From Toxotes chatareus (lineage: Eukaryota > Chordata > Actinopteri > Toxotidae), in contig CM028902.1 in NCBI GenBank assembly GCA_016801885.1, positions 20,613,580-20,677,579 of the forward strand: a DNA stretch of 64,000 nucleotides. The letters run 5' to 3'. The first letter of the stretch is position 1; the number at the start of each line of letters is the position of its first letter. Below the pieces are notes generated by a model. It saw only the letters and a list, made by a program, of their open reading frames with translations. It was not told where the DNA came from and did not search any database. Shown one piece after another: positions 1-12,990 of the stretch. The position numbers were made by a program, and so were the translations under genes.

Positions 1-722
1 AGTGCTCCGTAGCCTGTGGATACTATGAACGGATGCCTGCAGAGTTTACTAGTGTTACAATGTTTACTAGTGTTAAACCTGTAACACTAACACATTATCA
101 CCTTAACAATCTGTTGCCTACTTACACAGTAAGATATAGAGAGACATTGGCATCCATTTTGAGCTGTGTGTCTGGCCATGTGATGGCTGTCTAATATTCA
201 CTGTCCTGTTAGCTCTTTTTTCCTCTCCACCAACTGTATGGTGAATTGAAGTGTACTCCGTATCATTTCATGTTGTATTCTGATTGGTGGGTTTGCCACC
301 AATGGGCACGCTGCGTTAGGTTGTCAAAGCTCCAAATCGTCTGTCGGTGGATGTGTCTCACAGTACGATCTAGAACCACCCATTTGGAGTGATGACAACC
401 GGCTTTACCATATTTCTCTCATGACTGTCAACTTCGGCAGTGCTCTGTGAAGGTTCCAGTTCTCTAGGGCCTTGCCTTGCCATTCATACCTTGCCTTCAT
501 TTGCTTTTGGAATATGATTTTTTTTTTTTTTTTTTTGCATAATGTAGAAGAGACACACTGTGTGAAGGATTAAACATTACGAACTCCAAATTAAAACGCA
601 AGAGAGTCAACAATCAAGAATGACAGTGGACTCATTTGTATATTGTCACTGTTGGATGAAAGCCTTGGTTATTATTCTTTGTGGGTGTAGACTATGTTTT
701 ATATTACTTTTTTCTCCATTCT

Positions 723-748
723 CACACACACACACACACACACACACA
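723..748. repeat. (CA)13 microsatellite
   Basis: Uninterrupted CA dinucleotide tract. Confidence 0.95.
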
Positions 749-3514
749 GGTGTAGTGTGCCAGTGTTATTACAGTAGAAGATTGGCCTTTTCCTCTTCCT
801 GAGAGATCAACCATTGATCTCCAGAGTCAACACAACACCTTATGCCTTCCTGATATTTGCACACAGGTGCAAACAAACATTAAAACAAGCACACACATAC
901 AATCAAAAGATGAATGTAAGGAACCCCACCACCATCCACACTCCAGACACACACGCACAATAAAATGACACTGTGACCTGACAAGATTTTCATTTAGATA
1001 AACAGAGATGCAAATCAGTCTTGTGTCCTACTCCCCTTGTTAGACGTGAAGACATCACCTGCTGTCTTCAGGGCAGATTCACACTCGTCTGAGAAAAGTG
1101 AGCATCCACTACTCGGTGTTGGCCACAGGCCACAGTGGCATGTTTTTCTTCAGGGTGTGCTGCATACCAAATGTTCTCCAACATGTCTGGCTTCCTCTTG
1201 TGAGCACAGCAGTGTTTTCACTGACTGCCCACTTTACACCTCCCATTCAAATCTATTTGAATCGCTCTTTTCAGTAGCTTATGGCGAAGGAGTTGGTCTA
1301 TTTTTGCTCTAGCTGTTTTCTCGATGCCTGCCCACTTCACACGTCTTCGAGGACTAGTAGAAAATTCTCATCATGAACAAGACTAGTCGGGACAGTTGAT
1401 TAGAGCGAACAAGAGCTTTTTATGAAAATAAATGATGTTATGCTGAGCGTGTTATAAGTGTTAGGTAGGAGTTTTGTAGCTCTCCTTGTCAGCCTGGCTT
1501 GTCCTTTCACTGGACAGCCAATCAGTCTATCAGTCAGTCAGTCAAAGGTCATATATATCATACATCTCATATGCCACTCAATACTCTTCACACAATTGGC
1601 TTTCTTTTCACATTCGGAATCAGGAAACAATTCCTCCACCCTTATCACTTTTTATCAAAGCTGCACCTGCCTTGCGGCTATATATATCTTGGTGTTTCTC
1701 ACCTCTCCCACGTTTTTTTTCTTTCAATTTACCACCATCGCTTCCACTCTCACACTCGTCTCACAAGTCCCATCTTTCCCCTGCCTTCCAACTGTCATGT
1801 TAACAGAAGCACAGTCTTCAACGCTTTAACCCTCTCACCTTTAGTAATTATTATCTTTCATCCTTTGTGACAGCATTTTTTTCTTTTTTTCGTGTCCTTT
1901 TCTTAAACACACACATTCACAGATTTGCAGGGTTTTAGGTTTTGGCACATTCTCTTCTCAAAGAACGGGCTTTGACAAAGCGTGAAATAAAGTCAGAGAG
2001 GAGAAATACAAGCTGAGGGAAAACAGATTTTGGCTGAGAACACAAACGTATAGAAGTTCATTAATAACAAAAAGCTACTGAGAAAGTTTAAAATACATTT
2101 TGAAAAGTGATCAGTCTGAATAACAGAGGGAGTGTAAGGACAAGAGTTTGTTAATGATTTCAAGAAACATGACAGTTTCTTTGGATCAGTATCTCTAAGA
2201 ATAATTAAACACACAAAGGGTCGTGTTTCATTACTGCATTTTTGCAAGACTGTCTTGAAAAATTACTTGGAAGATGGCTCTTAGCGCATTGTTTCCTACC
2301 AACAATCTTTTGATTTTCTTTTAAACATGACCAATCTTAACCTAGGAGTTCTTCTTTTAACCAGTATGACAACAATATATCTTTCAACCCAAACCTTTCT
2401 TACATCTTTTCTTAACCATAGCTCTGTAGTATTTGTGCCAAAACCTAATCTACATTGTACCAACCTGCGGATACGTGGTGAGAAAGCAGTCACATGCATT
2501 ATTTGGAACTATATCCTCACACCACCTGCTCGGTCACACACTAACCAACCAACCACGAGGCTACGCCTAATACAGTCATTTACTACACCCCCTCCAACCC
2601 TACAATCCCCTCCAAAAAATTTGCTGGGATGTAGGGTTCTTCCTGAAATCAAGGGAGTACTTGGCTGTACTTACTCTTCGCATGAGTGTTTCCCATTGAA
2701 GCCTGTTAACTGAAAATTTTGGCCAATTAAACAATTAGTATATTGCTCTTGAAACTAGTTCAAAACTCACAAAATGTGTTTCTGTCTGCACTCAAATCTA
2801 AACATGGGCCTTGTGCTTTTTCTAGTTTTGACATTGATAAGCTTTCAAACAGAATAGACAGAGATTCAGATCACTGTGCAACAAGCAATGATGGAACAAG
2901 AGAGAGTAAAGGCAAGCAATAAAAGCCATGAGCTACTGCGTCTGAGGTGTGGAAGTAAGAGCTGGAAAGCTGCAAAGGTTAGAGGACAGTCAGAAGAGGA
3001 AAAGAGAGGGAGAGAGAGAGAAAGACAGAGAAGTGATGACAGGTTATTTTTCACCTTTCCTCTCCTGACAGCTGATGTTATTTCCCATTCTCCTCGGACA
3101 CACAGCAGATCCAATCTAAGGCTTCTCTGGACGGCCCTTCTGAAGCCCCATAACCAAATGAAAACCTTTATTACATACACCTTACACAGACGGCACACAC
3201 ACACATACACACACATAAAGAAAAACAAAAAAGCTACACAAAATATACACCATATACTCTACATCCCTACACTCAAAATGAAAGAAGAAATATCACAGTC
3301 ACACTGTTACACACACTCACCCACGTGGATGTAATGAGATATACTTTACACAGACTTGTATGTGCAATATAAAAATCAGACTCCCTATGAGGGCTGCAGA
3401 CGACAGTTTGCATGTACTGTATGTGCAAATGCATACATGTTCCAGTTGTCAGCCTTTCTTCTTTTAGTGTGGTTGGCTCGCCCGGTGCACCCTGCCTGAA
3501 TGGGCATTTTTGCT

Positions 3515-3557
3515 TGTGTGTGTGTGTGTGTGTGTGTTTGTGTTTGTGTGTGTGTGT
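3515..3557. repeat. (TG)n microsatellite, interrupted
   Basis: TG units interrupted by two TTTG units. Confidence 0.95.
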
Positions 3558-3686
3558 TCATAGTAAAGGCCACAGGGGAACACATCATGTGAAGGTTTAA
3601 TTCTTTGGCTGTTAGTTTACGGAGGTTTATTGCTGTTCACGAGGCTGAGTGTGTACACTGGAGACAAATACAGTGTATGCACACTA

Positions 3687-3711
3687 ACACACACACACAC
3701 ACACACACACA
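3687..3711. repeat. (CA)12 microsatellite
   Basis: Uninterrupted AC/CA tract. Confidence 0.95.
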
Positions 3712-4039
3712 AGTGCACGCAACCACAACACTGGGGAGCCATGTGCGTCAGGCCATAAAAATAAAAGCCCCACAGAAAATCTCTGCTGTGAGTACTCTAA
3801 ATTATTATTCCACCTCTTCCTACCTCCCTCCACCCTGGTTTTTATTCATTTTCTTGCCTCCCCTTCTCTCTATAAGCTCCCTCATATCTTGTGTATGTAT
3901 GATCGCCAGACAGTGGTAACACAGTATTTATCCTGATGCCTGGGAAGAGATTGTCATTTGTGAGAAGAGAGTGACATTCAAGGAAAGTAAGAGACCTGCA
4001 GCAAAAGACAAAGTGGGAGAAATTCAAAAAATGGTTCTT

Positions 4040-4195
4040 TACAATGAATGAAGGGCACAAAGAGAGAAACAGAGCAACTAAGAGACACTCAAAGACAAAG
4101 AGACTGTGAAAGACATAAAGATAGAGAGAGGGGTGATGACAGCTAATCAGATAGGTGTGAGAGAGGAGGGTCAAGGTGAATGTTCCTCTTAAAAC
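4040..4195. repeat. Dispersed repeat copy A (partner at 43420-43575)
   Basis: The core GAGAGAGGGGTGATGACAGC is shared exactly with the copy at about 43.5 kb. Flanks such as AAAGACATAAAGAT versus AAAGATATAAAGAC and GAGGAGGGTCAAGGTGA are also shared in the same orientation. Identity over about 100 bases is high by eye. The element family is not recognised. Confidence 0.75.
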
Positions 4196-4411
4196 ACCCT
4201 TACTACTATCAGATTATTTCAGTCCATTAACATGACAAAGTTGGTCGTACTCTGGGAACTGTGGGAAATTGAGTTTTTTGTATGCACTTGGGGTATGAGT
4301 GTGAATCAGAGAAAAAGGAAAAGGTCAAAATCTGACTTCCTCCAGTGACATTTCTCTGATACTACAATCACTGCTCTCTTTCCTGTGTTATTTAAGTCTG
4401 CAAATCATCAA

Positions 4412-4750
4412 GGGTGGAAGAAGTATTCAGACTCTTGACTTAATTAGAAGTACGAATACCACATTGGCAAATGTACTTAGAGTAACAAAAGTATTTAATG
4501 TATCTGATATAAAACATCAGATACAATCTGAGAAATGCCCATCACATCTTCAAATCAAATATCCAAACCCCCAAATTATTCACTTTACTGTGTAAACAGA
4601 CTGCAAATCGAAACAAGTCCCAACAATTAAGACGCCAAAACCATGAAATGTTTGTCATTTTGCATGAAATATCACAAAAGAAATGATCAAAACTGGTGCA
4701 TTTTAATTTTCTGATGATGAACTAATCGACTAATTGTTGCAGTTCTCCTT
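4412..4750. repeat. Compound of two common teleost interspersed repeats
   Basis: The first part (about 4412-4500) reads GGAAGAAGTATTCAGACTC followed by ACTTAATTAGAAGTAC and AATACCACA, like a fish repeat of the 'aagtattcagatcctttacttaagtaaaagtac' type. The second part (about 4525-4750) has GAAATGCCCATCAC and CTTCAAAT and ends in GACTAATTGTTGCAGTTCT. It resembles the fish repeat that ends '...cgactaatcgttgcagctct'. Assignments are from memory. A 10-bp-arm hairpin (4499-4525) lies at the join. Confidence 0.6.
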
Positions 4751-4812
4751 TTTTAAACTAGTGGGCAGTTTAATCTTTCAACGTTAATTCATGATTTGAG
4801 AGCGTTTCGTGT

Positions 4813-4862
4813 GTCTTCATATGCATGTTTTAATGAGTAAATTAAAATATACATATGAAGAC
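4813..4862. repeat. Inverted repeat, 11-bp arms and 28-base loop
   Basis: GTCTTCATATG (4813-4823) is complementary to CATATGAAGAC (4852-4862). It lies just before the retrocopy described at 4875. Confidence 0.7.
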
Positions 4863-4874
4863 TAACACATATGT

Positions 4875-5863
4875 CAGATTGACGGCGAGATACCCAACAG
4901 TTCAGTTCATGTTTCTGTTTACTTTGCCAGTGACAATTATTTGTGGAAAATGAACAATAAACAGCAACACAATCTGCTTACCAATGACGACCGTCACGTG
5001 ACTCACTACTCAGAATTCAAGTGGCTCTGTCGAGGACAAGCTAAAGAGTATGAGTGGTAAGAAAAATCCTGAATCTGAAAGACATCAGGAGGGCGATGTC
5101 TGGGCTTTAATGGAAGATGAGGGCATCCAGGCTCACATTGGGCAGGAAGCCCAAGAAGTGGCTCAGCTGATGTTAGAGCACGACAGCAGCTGTGATGCCA
5201 AGACGGCCAGTGACCTTCCACTGAGCTCCAGAAAGAAGTTGCCAGAGGATCAGAGGATTCCAAAAACAACACTGATGAGGACAGTTTCTGTGGTCTAATG
5301 GAAAATAAAATCATCCACACTCACCTGAGGGCGGAGAGCTGTAAGGTGGCTGAGATGATTTCCAAAGAGTACTGTGGTGAAAAGACATTCAAGACCAAAA
5401 AAGACCAGAAGATTCACAGAAACATCAATGAGGGCAACTTCTGGTCCATAATGGAGGACCTGCATGCTCACCTGAGGAGGGAAGCCTTTAAGGTCGCTGA
5501 GCTCTTCGACTGAGAACACAGAGGTCATGAGACATCTGCCAAGAACATTCCCAAAAACATCAATGCTAGCAGCTTCTGGTCTATGTTGGAAGATGAGGAT
5601 GCATGTGCTCACTTGAGGCATGAAGCTCATAAAGTGGGAGACTGGGTTGATCAAACCATATGTACGCAAGTCCAACCGGAGTACTCCTAAAGGAGCATTA
5701 TGGAGGATGATGCATCGCAGGCTTGTCTGAAGGAGGAGGCTCATAAAGTGGCAGATCTGATTGCCAGACATTGGAGGACTGCCAACAGAGTCCATCAGCT
5801 TTGGCCATCTTCAGTTTATTACATGAATGTAAATAAATATGTTTGAAAACAAACAAACAAAAA
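4875..5863 (+). pseudogene. Processed pseudogene made of five decayed tandem protein repeats
   Basis: I do not recognise the parent gene. Translating across shifts and stops gives five related units, starting near 5089, 5279, 5432, 5567 and 5695. Each has the pattern (F)W..(M/L)E(D/N)...AHL..EA.KVA(E/D)(L/M)I and a Lys-rich linker with IPKN or IHRNIN before the next unit. Open pieces are 5050-5298 and 5298-5513. A 1-2-base shift lies near 5260, a TGA at 5511 (after LFD), a TAA near 5689, and further shifts occur between units 4 and 5. There are no introns. After the last unit come AATAAA (5832-5837) and an A-rich tail (5846-5864). An 8-bp direct repeat ACATATGT flanks the segment at 4867-4874 and 5864-5871. 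These are hallmarks of a retrotransposed mRNA. The units suggest a helical repeat protein, but its function is unknown. Confidence 0.6.
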
Positions 5864-5864
5864 A
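5832..5864 (+). other. Poly(A) signal and decayed poly(A) tail of the retrocopy
   Basis: AATAAA at 5832-5837 is followed nine bases later by AAAACAAACAAACAAAAAA. A signal followed by a genomic A tail is what an inserted cDNA leaves behind. Confidence 0.6.
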
Positions 5865-7343
5865 CATATGTTCTTTATATTTACTGTAATCAAGAAACTC
5901 CAAGGATCCTGATGAAATGAACTGACTGAGGTAGGGAGAATTATTTGAAATAACCCACTATAACTGTGAAACTGTGAGAGTTGCTGATTAATACCCCATA
6001 GGCACTGCTTGTTTGTTCTCTGTCTGCCACTGATATAATACAACAGTGTGAAAGACGTTGAGCCGTGCTTTACTTGGAGTGCACAGAAGAACACCTCAGC
6101 ATGAGTCATGTCCCAAACACAAAATGTGCTGAAACATGTTCCCCAAGCCTCTGAACTAAAAACAGCTACTTTAAAGTGAACCTGTCCTTAGAAAGAGCTT
6201 TCATTCTTTCACAATAAGAGAAACGCAACACAAATCTTTTGAACTTTCCTACAGGTATCTCAGGACGGATGCACCCCATTTTTGATTGAGGGTGTGTGAA
6301 TTAATCCACTGGCTAACGCTCCCCTCTTTTGTCTCATCTCTTAGTTATGCCCCCTCTTTTCTACCTCCAATGGTCAAAAACACTATTATCAGACCCCCCC
6401 ACACACACACCCCGAGATCCAAATCAGACTTTGCAACTTGGGATTGACTTTTCATTTAAGCTTAGAGAAAAAACTTGTGCACACAAGGGTTTCTGATATT
6501 AAATATGCCTGCTCTGAGTGGGTTTACTTTGACGCTGATAGTAGATGGATATCATGTAATATTGATGGCAGATTCCCAGAGAGTTTGTTGCTTGTTTCTG
6601 CTGAATGCTCTCTCCTTGGTAAAAAGAAGTGCAGCTGCAGCAAGATAAATAAAAAAACCCAACAACAACTATTTTCCAAATAGTCCTTAACATTACATTA
6701 ACCACACCCTGTATGACCAAAAACACAAAGCTTGCCAGAAACTTCTGACCCACTATTTCACATGGTAAGGTCGTGGTTGTGGGGGTCATGCACAAAAAAA
6801 ATGACACAAAACATTAGAAGAACAGGCCCAGATGGTGACTTCACATGATGAAGACCAGCACCTAAATTAACAGCACTGGTAATTACCAAAATCATTTTTT
6901 ATGTTTCTGTAATGGTTAATACACCAGTATGGAGAAGCTCTTTAACCAAAATGATATTTTTAATGCTAAAATATAATTATTATTTTTATCCAATTTTCAG
7001 ATTTACTGTTTACAAAAAAAACTGAAAAAATAGTAAAGAACATTATTATTTCTTGAATAAGATGTCAAATTACAGTGATTTACTTGCATTCCTGAACAGA
7101 AAAAAATGTTTGAGTGGTGGTTTACAATAACATTTTTTAGTTTTAAACAAGTTTTTGAAAGATTTCTAAAATATTTATGTTTCCTCGTTTATTAGACAGG
7201 TGGTCCAATAAATTTGTTAAGCACTGTAGATTAAATTTAGGATTTAAGATTCTATGATTTCAAAGTACACTGAGACATTACACTTTGTAAATTTCATTCA
7301 TAACAGGGGAAAAAAAAATTGACCAGTACTGTAATATTTTATT

Positions 7344-7419
7344 CTATTCTTTGAACAGGATGACAACCTTGCCGTGCACTAGGCTGTCACGCCCAGCAAC
7401 CATCAGACCCACCAATGTC
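7344..7419 (-). CDS. Exon-like minus-strand piece ending in a stop codon (unassigned)
   Basis: On the minus strand, a good acceptor (TTTTGTTGACAG) is followed by an open frame. It begins with codons for TLVGLMVAGRDSLVHGK, continues VVILFKE and stops at TAG (7344-7346). AATAAA follows a few bases later on the same strand. Amino-acid composition and codon choice look more like a real protein end than the surrounding AT-rich DNA. I found no partner exon upstream on the minus strand and do not recognise the peptide. It could be the last exon of a dispersed gene, a pseudogene fragment or chance. Confidence 0.25.
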
Positions 7420-10400
7420 CTGTCAACAAAATATAATCAGGTTTAGAAAATGAGATTACAGGCCACACTTTACATATCTGATTTGATTATTTCAACAGAA
7501 GTGCTGGATGTGGTGACAGGCAATAATTCACTTAATGGCAGCCCCACTTCAAAAATGTGCCTATAAATAGCCAGAGCATATGTTAATTAATCTTATGCCA
7601 GGACAACTGTATATTAAATAACCGATTAGATTTGTGCCAGCCTGCTGCATCAGAGCATCATGATGCTGATACATCAATAAAAACGAGGAAAAAAAACAAT
7701 GATACTGCACAGTGTGTTGCAACAAGGTCAGCACCAGGAGTGAGGCCAAAGCTGGATTAAAACTGTCCAACCGCAGCTTGGCAACTGTCAAAACAGTCAA
7801 GTAATCAGGGGCAGTAATTTAGGACTACCCACGCTTTACTTGTAACATTTTATTGTCAGATAGATTGGTATTTGTCTTTCCAAAAACTCTGAAATGCTTT
7901 ATGTTTTCTTCTTTTTTTCATTCTTCTTACAGTATACGCCAACTAGCAACCAAACACAGAGTACCAATACCGTACCAATATTTACCCTGATTGTTTCATT
8001 TTTTAACAAACAAAAATAATTTAAAAAATGCTATAAAATGGTTACTTTGTGGTTTTTTTCCTCCACAAACACTGTAAATCTGCATAGATGCGAAGTCCAG
8101 ACTGCTTTTGGACAGAATGTGTCTATGTAGATGAAAATACTGGAAAGATACACATGTCTGTATGCTTTGATTATTATCATTAATTCCACTCTGTAGAGGT
8201 GGTGGATCCAGCAGGAGGGTGCTGGGAATTGGGATGGTTTGGGATGGGTTAGGACAATTTATGGTTAAAATAACCACCCTCAAGGTTCAGGTGTTTTCAG
8301 TTACTGTGGCAGATTAGACCTTCAGTCAGGGTGGAGCTGTGCTGGCAACTACTCTATGCGACAACAAGCCTTTGTGCTTGCACTGATGTAAGAACTTCCT
8401 AATATACAAAGGGATTTTTTGAGAGCTGAAACAATTAAACTCATGAAAATGTATTTAACCAATTAGCAATGACTCAAGGTTGACTGTCACGCACTGTTCA
8501 TCAGCAGATTGAGTTACCATGTGATTCAGTTGAAAACTCTTGATGAACGTGACATGGATGAAAAGTCCTGGACAACAGAATCACGGACAATGTGTAACGT
8601 CACACGCGCCATGAGCAACTAAACGGACTCAATCTGCAGCCGATGAAGACTGTGGGCGACAGTCAAAAGCTTCAGAACATTGACCATTACCTGGATTTCC
8701 TGCACTTTACTTGGTTCCACATGATGTTTAATAGCCGGCTGGCCAGGCTGATGGGCTTTGAAAGCCTAAATACTTCCTACTCTAAATAAACTCTAGCTTT
8801 ATCCAGTGGTTTGCAGCTTGTTCTCTGCCTGGCTTGATCCAGAGAGAAGTTAAGCTCACCTGAGTTCAAGTATGAATAATCTATCTGGAGCATGCTCTAT
8901 TAAAAATTTAAAGTTTTAAGAATGTAACATTTGTGATTTTGCCCTTGCTGGCTCACACAACTGTCTCAACCTCCCCTTTGATTAGACAGAACGCACCGAG
9001 AGCTAGTTTGATGAATGCGAACGGGAGAATGGGCATCGGCTTGTGGAATAATTGGGACCAGACACCATTTTGCCGACTGCCTCCCTGCCTGCCATCCTCG
9101 GTCTTTTTTTTTTTTTGCTTTTCTCTTTGTGTTTAGTCACCTCTGTTTCTCAGAGATGTATGACATGTACAAGCAAGCGTCAAGCAGAGATCAAGCTCCC
9201 CAGTGAAACAAAAAGAGGACAGACAGAAAGCAGAGGGCATTAGTCTTTTTCCTCCAGCTTCCATCCCTTTAAGATAACGTACTGTAGAAAAAAGTACTAT
9301 ACCTCAGGCAAGGATATGATGCAATGAAAATGCATGCTCACATGAACCCGCCTACACACACACACACACGCAGAGGTCTCAGGAGGAAAGCAACTGATCA
9401 CCAGACAGCACATCTCACTGATGCCTGGTTAACCCGAATCCCTCTGCGTTTACCTGGCTCACTGTCCATGAGTAGGTGTGTGTATATGTCTGTGTGTGTG
9501 CACGTTTTGTTCTGGAAGACTGCCTCTGTCTCTCTGCAAGCTTAAAGCGTGTGTGTGTGTGTGTTTGTGTGTGGGGTTGTTTTGCAGGAAACTGTGGGAC
9601 CTGAGATTCTCCTCTGAGATGCTCTTTTTAGCTGTTGAAAAATCACAATGTGTGCTTGAGTCTTTGTACATGAGTGAAACTGTGTATGTATTACATGTAT
9701 GTACTGCATGTTTTTTTTATTTTACCCACACACTCTACACCTTGTGTAGTTTTATACCTAAGTGGCAAATCACAACCCCTTTGCAAATTTAACACACTGA
9801 ATATTTTTGGTTCAGATTTCCAATCTCTACGGGAAAATACATATGTAGCACTTCTGAAATAAAAGTGATGTGTAGAAAAAGGCAGTGAAGATTCACTGTA
9901 TTTGCCTGCAGCAATATATACTCAGTAGATCAATATAGCTAAGAATCTGGTCGAGGATCATCAACACAGTTGCTGTCAAATTATTGTATAAATATATTGT
10001 GCAAGGTGTTTTCTGTAAATTATAAACCTTCAAATATTTGTGATGTTTTTGGGCTGAAATAAGTCATGCAAGTAGAGATTTTGCTGAACTTGCTGACATT
10101 CAAATATATAATAGGGAAAGAGGAGGCTATCATACAGAATTAGCTATGCTGGACCATCCAGTCTTTTGACTTTGCTATTTTCTTTTATCTCACCAAAGCA
10201 CCTACAGTAACTTCCAGCCTGAACTACTATGAGACAATGCTCAAGTGAGTTTCCATTGAGACTAGTCACTAAGGCAGAGGTGTCCTTAGAGTGCAGTCTA
10301 TACATTTTAACTTTCTTCCCACTCCAGACCACAGAGGATAGAAATAAATGAGAGAGAGAAAATCCAGTCAATATCATTCAGTTCTGCAAACTCCACTTTA

Positions 10401-12215
10401 CAACACTATGATGCTGAAATGCAGTTAAAGTTCATTAGGTTCAAAAAAGTTTTCTGGTTCTCGTTTTTTTTTTCTGTAACTTTTTGCAAGAAACTCTAAC
10501 CCATATTTTCCAAATGACAAATGACCCCTTGTTCCCAGAGAGTAACATGCTGAATGTTTACATTTCATGCAGTTTAAGTATACAGTAGTTACAGTAACAT
10601 GGGTGACTAACCAAAACGTCCAGCAAACTGCTATTTACAGAAAGTGATCATGGCAAGACCCGAGGGGAAAACTCCAATTTCCTATTCCATTTAAAAGTAC
10701 ACTAAAAATGTTATTCTCATCAATGCAAACAAAGAATCAAATGAAACATTAACTAATTTTTCACAAATTAGAGTTGTCAGGCAGGGAGGCTGCCGAAAAC
10801 AAACAGCTTGTCACAATCACTGAGAGTGGCTGTGCGGCTCATCAGCCTATACTGACAATTTACAGAGCACATTCGTCTCAGTGTATATGGTACAGAAGGC
10901 TCAGTTCTTTTTTGTAGGAGAGTAGGTGGGGACGATGTGACCAGCCAGACATTGGAAGAGTTACAGCCAGACTTGTTTACTAATCTTTAATTGGAAACTG
11001 ACAGTGGGAAGTGATATAAATGTATCTGTCTATATGTATAATTACAGACTGTATATTTAGAACTAGAGCGCTGTTTGTTCAAAACACTTCTTAAATTGCT
11101 TTTCAACAGAAATTTGGTTATTTCTAACTGTGGTTTTATGTTGGCATTCAGCTCCTTCAGCTGTCTTGAACATGTCAACACCCGGCTGAGGTTAAACTCT
11201 GGTCTTTCCCCAGGCTCTGACTTTTTTTCCACAGACTGCCTCCTCTGTCAAATCTTTTTTCTTTTTTTTTTTTTTTGTAGACGAAAGAGAGCACAGCTGT
11301 TGAGAGCTATGTTTCTTAAACAGCTCCACATCTGTAGGTTTAGTAGTTTTACGCTGTTCATTTTAAAGTGAGGCAGCTCTCTCTATAATTCAGTTAAGAC
11401 CTCCTTTGTGCCCTAAGTCAGTTCTGCACCGCTCATGGGAAATGACACCCAGGGACATGTAGAAAAAATACACAATGTGCAACATGTAGAACAAGCCAGT
11501 TTTCTTGCTGACGGGGTATTTTTTCTACAGACGTTGTACTATCCTATCAAAAGTAATTTGAGTTACAATGAGGAAACTAGTGTACATGTGATCAAACCTA
11601 TTCTATCTTTGTATAGAACCATTATCTGCAACCAACACAGGTTAAGACTATAGTATAAGACACAGAAGAAATACAATGCCATGTAGTGCCAGTAAGTATT
11701 AAGACTAAAATAGGCCTGCAAATAGAAAAAGTGATACTTGTTCCCTTCAGCATTCACACCTAATCAGCTTCCAAACTGCACACTTTAGTCAATAGGACTG
11801 TTTCCAGACAATATGCCATCTGACTAATTTTCTTCACTTTATACTGGCTGCTTTATTCCCTAACGCTGGCTTCATATTTATGATTAGAAGAACGTGTGTT
11901 TTCCTTTACCTCTCATTAGCTTTGATTTGATTGTTTTTCTCTCTGTCCCTCTTTACCCCAAAAAAGATGAACTTTGGTGATCTCACTTCCTAAATGTCAT
12001 GACGGCAGTGCGCAGCCTCAGAGTCTGAGGCTAGAGAGCATCATCAGCCAGCAGGCAGGCAGGCAGGCAGGCAGACAGACAGCTGAGCATGAGAGACAGA
12101 CAGGTAATTAGGCTAGAAGGTGGACAGACAGGCAGTCGAGAAAGAAGACAGGCCTCGTGGGCCAGAGGCAATGAAAATGATATCCATGATTGCTCTTTAA
12201 TCTGAGTGAAAACCA

Positions 12216-12237
12216 ACACACACACACACACACACAC
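12216..12237. repeat. (CA)11 microsatellite
   Basis: Uninterrupted AC/CA tract. Confidence 0.95.
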
Positions 12238-12378
12238 TGACACACATAGACAAAGTAGGTGTGGAGGTGGTGGCAGCTTGCTCCTGTCCGTCAGTCCAGT
12301 TAAACTGCAGTCAGGCCAGTGTCACCCTGACAGACAATGAGCTCTGTTCCTCCTGTGTGACTGTGACAACCTCAGATA

Positions 12379-12380
<2 letters not shown>

Positions 12381-12415
<35 letters not shown>
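12381..12415. repeat. (AC)17 microsatellite
   Basis: Uninterrupted AC tract. Confidence 0.95.
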
Positions 12416-12419
<4 letters not shown>

Positions 12420-12649
12420 TGTATTTGGCAAAAGACCAATGTGATCATGAGAAAGAGAGGAAAATGGAGATCTGAGTGTGTGACAGCATCTATATTTTAG
12501 CGTATGACCAAGAGAGAGAGAAAGATAGAGAGTGTGAAAGAGAGAGAGACACACACAGAGTAGATGTAGCTCGTCCCCTGCGTCCTGCATCTGAGAGAAG
12601 TCCTTTTGGCCTGTCATTCACCGTCAGCTTGTATTAGAGGCTGGAGGAA

Positions 12650-12990
12650 ACCCCAGGGAGCGAGACACAGCAATGGAGAGACAGGGAGGCAAACTGCAGG
12701 AATGAGAAAGGGGAGGGAGGAGGAGAAAAAAAAACAGGCAGGCAAAGAAAGACAAAAGTACAGGGACAGAAGAAAGGGGGGAGGAAAGGGTAAGGAGGAG
12801 AAAGAAAGAAAGAAAGAGGAACTGATAAAAGAAAGGGAGGAATAGGATCAACGGGGGAAAAAAGATGATACAGAACAAAAAGAAAAATATAAAGAACGAG
12901 AACTGAATAAAAAAACAAGAATGTTAGACAAAGTGTCAAGGAGATAAGAAAAAAGAGGAAGAAGAATGTAGAAACAAAAAGGGGGAGGAG
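12650..12990 (+). repeat. Purine-rich (GA) low-complexity tract
   Basis: Long G/A-only stretches on the + strand. The minus-strand frames here are L/F/S/P-rich artefacts of this composition. Confidence 0.8.

Larger units (their letters stand above)
1..4411. other. Intergenic DNA, no gene recognised
   Basis: Frames here are short and of low-complexity or random composition. It contains (CA)13 at 723-748, a GA-rich stretch near 2990-3030, (TG)n at 3515-3557, (CA)n at 3687-3711, and a GA-rich block near 4030-4195 that recurs at 43.5 kb. Confidence 0.7.
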
